From Pempheris klunzingeri (lineage: Eukaryota; Chordata; Actinopteri; Acropomatiformes; Pempheridae): 64,000 nt of DNA. Under the pieces are notes generated by a model. The model saw only the letters and a program-made list of their open reading frames with translations. It did not search any database and had not been told where the DNA came from. Positions 56,297 to 64,000 of this stretch are shown one piece after another. Position numbers and translations under genes: made by a program. The DNA lies in the NCBI RefSeq assembly GCF_042242105.1, contig NC_092027.1:10885721-10949720 (forward strand). Direction: 5' to 3'. Positions within the stretch are counted from its first letter, which is position 1. Each line of letters starts with the position of its first letter.

Positions 56297-56737
56297 GGAA
56301 ATGTGACCTGAATACTTTTTGATTATATATTAATTATTGCACTTTATACTAAATAAATAGCAGCCCTAAATTTCCACAAATATTCATTTGTTTCTGTTTA
56401 AACATTGAACAGTATTTACAGTGCGTCAAATCAAGCTACCCTTACAGAAACTGCTTTCACTATAGGTGTAATCTGTAATCTGATGAGCCTTTCATGAGTT
56501 GATATTAGTTATCATGAGAAAAAAGTTACATAATTTTAAGATTTAATCAAAAATGTAATCCTGCAAAAAAACACAATGTAACTATAATCTAATTGTGATT
56601 TTTTTTCAAATGTAATCTGGTCTGATTTTGTGATTATGTATCCTAGTTATCCTGGTAATCTGTTATGACCAAACCCTGGAGAACATGGATACCCTCTCAT
56701 GCCTGTGAGGTAAACGCTGTGTTTCCTTCTCCAGGTG

Positions 56738-59409
56738 ATGGAGGACACCAAACCCTGGGCTCTGTTCTCACAGGTGGGCGGACACGGTTACCTTGAGGAG
56801 GTCACTGACATAATGAAACAACACTTCCACATCATCTGCCACAAAGACTTCCTTCATAACCCCGGGCTGCACGGCCCCAAAATCCAGGCCATGTTCGTGT
56901 GGAACGCCTGTCCTGCGGCCGAGCCCTCGCTGCTCGGGTTGCTTCCCTCTCTAAAGGTGGTCGCCAACGGAGGAGCGGGCATCGACCACCTGGATGTGCC
57001 TTACATCAGCGGCCTCGGGGTGAAGGTGACCAACACACCTGGGGTGGTGAGCAATGCCACTGCAGACATTGCAATGGGTCTGCTTCTGGCATCAGCACGG
57101 AGGATTGTCGAGGGTCAGTCAAGTCAGATCGGTTGTATTAATGGAGCCCAAAATCATGATCATTAAACGATGATCCGAAAGGGTTTTAAATCTGTTTAAG
57201 ACTGAGCCCTGATAATGTTATTCAAAACAATATTGGTTAAAATCATCTTGAAGTGCGCGTATTAATACTTGTGCTATTCTTTTCTAATCCAATTATTTTC
57301 CAATTCCAATTTTGCATTTCAAGCCTCATTTAATCTCACAAATGATTTCTTCTGTTTTTCTGTTTACATGTTAATATTCAAATCTTTGATAAAAATACAT
57401 TGCTGACTGTTTTTCTTCAGGTCACCAAGAAGCTGTGGGCCCAAATACCATCCACACACCAGAGAGCCTGCTGGGAGTTGAAGTCACAGGGTCGACTCTA
57501 GGGATTATTGGAATGGGACACATTGGCAGTAAAATCGCTCAAAGAGCCAAAGGATTTGACATGAAGATCCTGTATCACAACAGGAACAGGAGGTAAATAG
57601 TTTAGTAGGTTCATTTAAACACTTTTTAGTTGAAAAGCAAAAAAAACCTTAAAAAGGATCATGTGATCCAATGCCGTTACACATAGACAATATATATATA
57701 TTGTATATGTGTGTTTTTGCCTTTGAATTTGACATAACCTTTAACAAGTTCTGAAATTATTATACACAAGGAATCAAAAAACAATATTAGAGGACAATTG
57801 TAGAGATGAAGATCAATCTGTTAATCTGTTAGCTAGTATTAGCTATTAGATTAAGATTTCAGACGAGTTTGTATCGAAAACGGGTCTAATTCCTTAAACT
57901 CTATCTGTCGTATAACCAATAAATATAGGAAATGTTGAAATGATGATATAATATCACACCAAAATCCAATATTGGACCAAAAAAGCTTCGACTTGGTCAT
58001 ATATCACTACTGTAACCAGATATCCAACATCTTAAAGCAGGGAATCAAACAACCTAACCATCAGCTTCATCTTTTCTTGGTTCAGGAGTGTTGAAGACGA
58101 GCAGGCAGTCGGGGCGAGTTACCGTGGGAACATGGACGACCTGCTTAGAGAGTCAGACTTCGTCATGCTGGCGGTCAACCTGACCCCTGACACCAGAGGC
58201 CTGATCAGCCACAGAGAGCTGTCCCTCATGAAACCCACGGCGACACTGGTCAACATCAGCAGAGGTGAGCACAAGGTGTCTCCTGGACTGTATCGACTTT
58301 GGTTTTTAGTCCCTGTGAAGAAACGCTGGTCTTTAATCTGATGTATTTTCATGTCTCAGGTCTGGTTGTTGACCAGGACGCTTTAGTCGAAGCTCTGCGG
58401 TCTGGAACGATCCGTGCGGCAGCGTTAGACGTGACTTACCCTGAACCCTTACCAAGGTCACACCCACACTCCTCAACCAACATGCAACTTTTGAAATAGA
58501 AAGAAGTAGATTACAAAGGAGCACAATATCTACAGACACAAAGGGGATTCAGAGACCTCAGCACTGTAATACAGTGTAAAAGGAGCGTACAGTTATATTA
58601 ACACAGTCAGTGTCTTTCATCATTTACAATGAGATACAATTGTTTTCATTTTGAGGGATGTCTACCACATATAGATGATTATTATCTCCACTTTCCTTTA
58701 AAGCTGCTCTACTCAGTATTTTTTTTTTTATCAACAATGGATAAAATGTGTAATCTGAAAGGCGTCACTTGTAGTAATGAACCAGCCTGCAGACTTATGC
58801 AGACTCTACTGAGGTTTTGAGTGTCTTTTAGCTCATTGTTTTGTTTTTCTATTTTCAGTTAAAAAGCTTCTAAAAACCTGCTGTACACTACTTGCTCAGC
58901 AGATAGACACAGTTAGCGACTCATTTGTGAACAAAGTGGAGAATTTAGCAGTTAAAGAGGCAGATTCTTCCTTCCGATATGGTGGAGACCAAAAACAGAG
59001 CTAAAAGGAGAGTGAATATTGAATGTACATTTGTCAGGTGACCAGAAACCTGACTTTAAATCATGATAATGATGCTCAACGTCAGCTGGATGAGTAAGTA
59101 GGCAGGTGTTTGCTAACACGTTCACACCAACAACTGTATGAGGTCATAATATGTCAAGTGGCCACCAAACCAAACCACCTTTTATATTTAAACAAACACA
59201 AAAAACTATTTGCTGGCTAAAAACTCCTCCTCTTCTTCTTCTTCTCCTGCAGGGATCATCCGCTCCTTGGCCTTCCTAATGTGCTGATCACCCCACACGT
59301 TGGCACCCACACTTACACTACAACAAGAAACATGGTGCAGAGGATGGTAGAAAATGCTCTGGCTGCAGTGAAAGGCCAGTCTATTCCTAATGAAGTCAAA
59401 CCAAAATGA
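56738..59409 (+). CDS. D-2-hydroxyacid dehydrogenase, glyoxylate/hydroxypyruvate reductase-like, 326 aa, five coding exons
   Basis: Exons 56738-57113, 57421-57592, 58086-58264, 58360-58456, 59253-59409; all GT/AG, frame open (981 nt). The ATG at 56,738 lies three bases after an acceptor (ttctccag|gtg), so a 5' non-coding exon must lie upstream. Family signature: substrate-loop '[10 protein letters not shown]' (residues 78-87), Rossmann motif GMGHIG (156-161) in '[17 protein letters not shown]', catalytic Arg242 ('NISRG'), Glu271 ('DVTYPEPLP') and His290 ('TPHVGTH'), spaced as in human GRHPR. Basic residues after the second Rossmann strand ('YHNRNRR', 177-183) suggest NADP(H) preference. Expected activity is reduction of glyoxylate, hydroxypyruvate or 2-ketogluconate in the cytosol. 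It is not clearly GRHPR itself; the nearest description is a fish glyoxylate reductase/2-ketogluconate reductase-like paralogue. The poly(A) signal is AATAAA at 59,811-59,816. Confidence 0.92.
58690..59085 (+). repeat. Teleost dispersed repeat ('gtggagaccaaaaacagagc' family), copy 2
   Basis: In intron 4 of the GRHPR-like gene: 'agtctgaggt'-like start, 'agcagttaaagaggcagatt', 'atggtggagaccaaaaacag' with agctaaaagga, and 'caggtgaccagaaacctgac'. Longer than the copy at 17,080-17,330. Confidence 0.75.
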
Positions 59410-59830
59410 CTTCACTGAAAATCACTACTGTCTGTCGTGAGACGTGTTTTCTTAAGTGCTTTTTATCTTTTTATAAATGAGTTCATACCTGCGTCACAAT
59501 CACTGTGATAAACGTAGGAATTTATGGTACATTAAGATAACTAATGTATAGCTTAGCAAATGTTTAACATCACTTGTCTGTAAACAAATGTTGGATATGA
59601 AATTACATGTTGATTACAATTTATGACTTTGTGTAAAGTGAATGACTAAAATTGACTGATTAACATACAGACTGATTGCACTTTACCTTTAACAATCTCA
59701 GAGGAATTTTCTGCTGAACATTATCACCATCTTGTAAAGTCCTCACTGTCGTCGACAACTGACAGTTTCATTTTGCAAAGATGAAATTAATTTGTTTAAT
59801 TTTTGTGAACAATAAACCGATCAGGGTATT
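59410..59830 (+). other. 3' UTR of the GRHPR-like gene
   Basis: From the TGA at 59,407-59,409 to AATAAA at 59,811-59,816 followed by a likely cleavage site. AT-rich, non-coding. Confidence 0.65.
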
Positions 59831-60600
59831 TTTCCCCTTTAGTGTTCCCCTGTGTATGTGCATTTAACAATGCACATCTTTTCAATCTAATATATTAACA
59901 TTTTTGAATCCATATTATTGGTACAGGACTCATGTCACTCATTCACAGTCATTTTAGTTTCAGTGTATATAGTGTATATAGTTTACATTATTACATCATT
60001 TGTATTACGTAACATTCAGTCATATTTTGATTTTTATGATGACTTTCATCTAAAAAAGTATAGGTTACTTATTCTATTATCTTATCTGTATGTTTGTATA
60101 TTACTGTTTTTATTTCATTTTACAGACAAGATTATTATTATTATTAGTAGTAGTACTAGTAGTAGTAATAGTTGCGGTGATATATAGGTCATTGTACTTA
60201 CATACTGTACAAAGATTGTTTTATATAGTCTATGTGTGTTTAAGACGGCCCTTTTTTTTTTAAAAAAAAAAAATGGTGTTGCAGATCTCTAACACGCAAA
60301 TAATCTTTGCAGAGCTGAAGTTTGACCGTAGAAATGCCTGATTATAAAAGTGACTCCTACAAAATTATTTCAAATATGAAGCTTATATGAAATATATGGA
60401 CTGATAAACACAGGCAAAGATTTTCACTTAATATTTCCCCCCAAAATAAAGTTTTACAGATTCTTTTTATTCAGGCAATCGCAGCAGGTACTAAAGCCGC
60501 TCCGTCATCATCAGTCGACGCCGATGAGAGGTCCCCAGCACCAGGCATGAAGACGGAAGTGAAAACAACCGGGAGGATATAACTTTGGATATAATCAGAA
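59831..60600. other. Short intergenic gap before psmg2
   Basis: AT-rich, with an ATT/AGT trinucleotide run at 60,131-60,170 and a T10/A12 self-complementary tract at 60,250-60,273. The last 100 bases are GC-richer and contain a GGAAGT ETS-type core (about 60,554), which may belong to the psmg2 promoter. Confidence 0.5.
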
Positions 60601-60671
60601 ACACATTATAAACATTAAATCTCTTCCTCGGTAGCTGTGTGTCTCTCTGTGTCTGCCAGATAAACAGAAAC

Positions 60672-63556
60672 ATGTTTATCTCCTCACAAAACTCAGCGCC
60701 CTCCTTCAAGGATTTCACCCTCGTCATGGTGAGTGTGTGGTTTCATTCACAGACTGTAGTTAGTGAGTTAATGTCGTGTCCGTCTTGTATAATGTGTGTT
60801 TTTAGTGTGTATTAGTGTGTGTTATTATCAGTTGAGGAGTGGAGGAACTATTCAGACCTTTTATTTTGGTAAAAGTACCGATACAACACTGTTAAAGTAC
60901 TACAACTACTCATTAAAAACCTGCCTGGTAACAGTAAAATTACTTACTGCAGATAAATATCACCTGTGACTGAACTATTAGATATTAGATTATTACTCGT
61001 GCACTTATGTGTAAGCAGCATTTTACTCTAAAGTAATATGATCACGATAAGCAGCTGATTATGTTCTCAGTTAATTAATTGTTTGATTTGTATGAACTAT
61101 TGACCATGTCCACAATCCAGAGCCCAACGTGAAGATGTCTTCCAACCAGACCTAAACATAATACAGTTTAATCTAAGACAAGGAAAAGCAGAAAACCATC
61201 ACACATTGGAGGCTGCATTTTTACAAGAAAACAAACTCAATCACTTATCAAAATAATGACTCTTGACTATGGTTTTATTCTCTCTCCCCCCCCCCCCCCC
61301 CCCCCCCCCCCCCCAGCCTGCAGTGGCTGTGGGTAATGTGGGCCAGCTGGCTGTGGACCTCATAGTGTCCACTCTCAATATGAGCAGAGTGGGCTACATG
61401 CACACGGATTGTCTCATTCCCATGGCGGGGAACAACCCGTACGCCACCTGCAAAGAAGACGCAGAGGAGCTGCACACACCCGCAGAAGGTACCGTCTGGT
61501 CACTGCCATGATGTGGATTTCATTACCGCTTCGGGTCTTGTAGAGGAGTAAATGTGCACATTTTAATAGTGAAGTATGTTTTTTTTTTTTATCTGAGCGC
61601 CTGTTTGAGCTACTTTGTAACTTGTTAAATTGTGCTAATATGACTAACACTGACTTAACACTGACACTGACTTGATTTTTGTCTGTGAAAATGTGGTTTC
61701 GTGACCTTTTCTATGTAGTAAGAATGCTGATCTGTACTGAAAGCTATTAGAGAAGCAAACACATTTAAAATCTAATCCTCACTGAATCTGTCAACTTTCT
61801 CTTATCAACAGTTTATACAGCAGCTGAGCTCAAGTTGGCAGTTCTTCAAATCAGGGCGCCAATTATTCAGGTAAAGACAACGTCTGTCTCATCAGCATGA
61901 GTTGATGCCGTGTGTCTTTTTTCTTTAATTTGATATTTTTCATGATCCAAAGATCCAAAGGAGTGTTTATGGGGTTTGTGGCCTCCATTTTTATTTGCAT
62001 AATCTAGTTTTTTAGTGATTGTATGTTATCAGAGAGTGTGAGCTACATCTTTATCTTTACCAGTGGACATACAGAGGGGTGGAATAGGCATTATTGTATT
62101 TGTGGCTCACAATTTTGTTTTAATTGCAGACAAAATTCAAAAAGTTCCGTCAGCTGCTCGTGTCTTGGATCAAAGAAAGCGGGTTCTCCAGGACTGTTGT
62201 TCTGTCCAGCAGCCACGCCTACCAGAGGGACGACCAGCAGCTGCAAGGGTACCTAACCACGGGCTCCACGTCATCACTGCACGTGTTTGTCTTTACGTGT
62301 TTTGTGTTTACAGTCACGCCTGCTAACAAATGTGTGTCCGTGTCAGCACTCCTTTGAGGTACCTGGTCACCCCGTCCCTGCTGAAGGGGAGCGCCGACGC
62401 ATTGAAAGAGCTCAGCTGGAGGGAGATGGAGCGAGTGTCAGCATTCCCCGGGCTGACAGACGCCGACACGGAGCCACGCCTCTACATCCCCGGAGGAGGC
62501 ATAACCAAAGGACTCTACACAGACAGGTACAGAGAGAGATGTTGACTTTTTATACCATAAATGTTTCTGAAATGTCTATATTCTTTGTCATAGATCATAA
62601 AAGAATCTCAGTTTGTTCTTGATAGTTTGGATGTTTTTTTTATTTTACCTCTTTGTATCATTTTGCACAGTTTTGTGTGTATCTACATTTACACACACCG
62701 GCCACTTAATTTGGTACACCTGTCCAACTGATTGTTAACAAATATCTAATCAGCCAATCACATGGGAGCAACGCAGGCAGGAAGACATGGACAAGACAAT
62801 CTGCTGAAGTTCAAACTGAGCATCAGAATGAATCAGACTCTGCTGATATATTGAGTTTTTAGCACGCAACAACCTCCAGGGTTTACAGAGTGTGGTCAGA
62901 AAGAGCTGCAGTCCTCTGGGTGAAAATACCTTGTTGAGGTCAGAGGTCACACTGGTTTGAGTTGACAGAAAGGCAACAGTAACTCAAATAACCACTAGTT
63001 ATAACTGAGTCAAGTTAAGTTTTTTTTTTTTTTTTAATCCAGCACACAGAAACATCTCTTTTATGGGTTTTTCTTTTTCTTTTTCTTTTTTTTTTTTTTA
63101 AAATGTGTCTCACCGTGTGTGCTGGATGTTGTGTCCAGTTGTGCAGAGGACGTCCCGCTGGCTGTGCTGCTGCTCTTCTGCTCAGAGGGCGACAACATCC
63201 CGGACGCCTTCACGCTCGTGAACCACCTGAACGACTGGCTCCATCTGCTGGACAATCCCGTGAGTGGCAAAGTTGAACAGATGGCCTCGCTGCAGTTAGG
63301 TTACAGAGACATTTGCCTTTAACCCTTTTCAGCGCAGTGAGAAAAAAAACTTTTGAAGACTTAGAGAAGAGCATTCTGTCATAGTGAACAACATGCCTAG
63401 TTTGATCAAGTGCAAAACACTGTAAACTACAGCACAACTAGTGACCGGGGATCTTTTATGTTTTATGTATTTCAGAGCCAAAAACCCACCGCATGGAAGA
63501 TCCCAGCCTCCTGGAGTCTTCTGTTTGGCAACGGCATCCCTCCCGCACTCTTCTGA
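60672..63556 (+). CDS. psmg2: Proteasome assembly chaperone 2, 262 aa, seven coding exons
   Basis: Exons 60672-60728, 61317-61488, 61812-61870, 62130-62248, 62347-62526, 63139-63259, 63476-63556; all GT/AG, frame open (789 nt). Start MFISSQNSAPSFKDFTLVM aligns with the mammalian N-terminus MFVPCGESAPDLAGFTLLM. Conserved blocks are 'AVGNVGQLAVDLIVSTLNMS' (22-41), 'GYMHTDCLIPMAGNNPYAT', 'VVLSSSHAYQRDD', 'YIPGGGITKGLY', 'SEGDNIPDAF' and the C-terminus 'LLFGNGIPPALF'. Length 262 versus 264 in human. By homology it forms a heterodimer with PSMG1 (PAC1-PAC2) in the cytosol that promotes assembly of the 20S alpha ring and blocks off-pathway dimers. The exon 2 acceptor is preceded by an unusual run of 29 C. 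The poly(A) signal is AATAAA at 63,948-63,953. Confidence 0.97.
60835..61060. repeat. Teleost dispersed repeat ('gagtaaatgtacttt' family), copy 2
   Basis: In psmg2 intron 1: 'gtggaggaactattcagacc', 'ttggtaaaagtaccgataca' with acactg, 'aacctgcctggtaac' and 'ttagattattactcgtgcac'. Same family as 10,190-10,645, a different internal portion. Confidence 0.6.
61120..61260. repeat. CGATTAATCG-family fragment, psmg2 intron 1
   Basis: 'aatctaagacaaggaaaagc' then 'agaaaaccatcacacattgg' and 'acttatcaaaataatgactc' match the family's middle and end. Confidence 0.5.
61286..61316 (+). promoter_or_regulatory. C29 polypyrimidine tract and acceptor of psmg2 exon 2
   Basis: An uninterrupted run of 29 cytosines (61,286-61,314) is followed directly by AG (61,315-61,316) and exon 2. 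It functions as the polypyrimidine tract by position. Such homopolymers are length-unstable and the opposite strand is G29, able to form quadruplexes. Confidence 0.85.
62690..63010 (+). mobile_element. Tc1/mariner-like element, 5' fragment, decayed
   Basis: Starts 'accggccacttaatttggta' and cacctg, a terminal sequence I recognise from a widespread fish Tc1-like element, and continues with 'tctaatcagccaatcacatg' and 'ggcaacagtaactcaaataa'. In between, a broken frame still reads TTSRVYRVWSE, the helix-turn-helix portion of a Tc1 transposase, preceded by a stop. The catalytic part is missing. It lies in psmg2 intron 5. Confidence 0.7.
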
Positions 63557-64000
63557 TACACACAAGTTTAGTTTGTTTTCTATTTTTAGCTCATGATTTG
63601 CTTCTGGGGAATTCAGCAAGCTCTGAAAACTCTCAAATGTTTTCTTAGGCGTCTCTGCTGTCCAGCCATTGACAGGTTGACATTTTTCAGACCACTGAAG
63701 TCTTAACTGTCGTCACATCTGACTTTCAGTGTCCTGGGCTGATAATACTGCTTTTAGATGAGGTTTTATGGTTAAAATACCTTGCCTGGGCATAACATAT
63801 AGCTGTAAATGGACCCCACAGGAACCCCCACCATCACTCTATAAAAGTCTTTAGATGTACAAACATGTACAGGAATTGACCCAAACGTGCACTTCTGAAA
63901 TACTGCTTCCTAGTACTGCAGCATTTGAATGTTTTGTTTTTTTCCTTAATAAAAAAATCAAATGTGAGTCTATCTATAACAACAAATACTTTGTGTGACT
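63557..64000 (+). other. psmg2 3' UTR and downstream end of window
   Basis: About 400 non-coding bases to AATAAA at 63,948-63,953. The last 45 bases are beyond the likely cleavage site. No further gene begins before the window ends. Confidence 0.65.

Larger units (their letters stand above)
45900..56700. other. Intergenic region between ncald and the GRHPR-like gene
   Basis: About 10.8 kb with no supported exon. It contains POU octamer motifs at 46.1-46.5 kb, a CA array and hairpin at 50.6 kb, an A-rich AACTAAAACTAA-type repeat (52,080-52,510), a piggyBac-like remnant (53,671-54,246), a 'tttatttatcccggaggaaa' repeat (55,290-55,470) and a 17-bp tandem (56,229-56,296). The open frames here are short and have no recognisable similarity, apart from the piggyBac fragment. 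Confidence 0.6.

Noticed and set aside
56699-56734. Donor-like GAG|GTAAAC at about 56,709 as 5' UTR exon end of the GRHPR-like gene
   Set aside because: The next acceptor is only about 25 bases downstream, too short for an intron; the true upstream exon was not identified.

Overview
This is eukaryotic nuclear DNA from a ray-finned fish. Coding sequence sits in short exons with canonical GT/AG introns. CA/GT microsatellites are frequent, and the introns are full of dispersed repeats that I recognise from percomorph-type teleost genomes; placing it among percomorphs is my inference. Five protein-coding genes can be reconstructed exon by exon, and each joins into an open frame of the expected family length.

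Layout: (1) 1,995-4,782, minus strand, a 76-residue ZNF706-type C2H2 zinc-finger protein with a 5' non-coding exon near 4.8 kb. (2) 11,970-27,383, plus strand, grainyhead-like 2 (grhl2), 16 coding exons, 612 residues. (3) 30,861-33,712, minus strand, neurocalcin delta (ncald), 3 coding exons, 192 residues, with a CpG-rich promoter and non-coding first exon about 12 kb upstream near 45.6-45.9 kb. (4) 56,738-59,409, plus strand, a D-2-hydroxyacid dehydrogenase of the glyoxylate/hydroxypyruvate reductase (GRHPR) type, 5 coding exons, 326 residues. (5) 60,672-63,556, plus strand, psmg2 (proteasome assembly chaperone 2), 7 coding exons, 262 residues.

The order and orientation ZNF706(-) / GRHL2(+) / NCALD(-) match the human 8q22.3 block as I remember it. 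grhl2 and ncald converge tail to tail. RRM2B, which follows NCALD in human, is not present; the GRHPR-like gene and psmg2 follow instead, so a synteny break lies between about 46 and 56.7 kb.

The genes do not form a pathway. grhl2 encodes an epithelial transcription factor, ncald a myristoylated neuronal Ca2+ sensor, the GRHPR-like gene a metabolic oxidoreductase, psmg2 a 20S proteasome assembly factor, and the ZNF706-like gene a small nuclear protein.

Most other DNA is intron or intergenic. It holds many diverged copies of several fish repeat families, a 568-bp internally deleted piggyBac-like element, a Tc1-like transposase fragment, a perfect 19-bp hairpin, and putative regulatory clusters (notably CRE + E-box + CCAAT + X-box at the ncald promoter). 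I found no tRNA, rRNA, CRISPR array, prokaryotic operon or clearly new multi-gene system.
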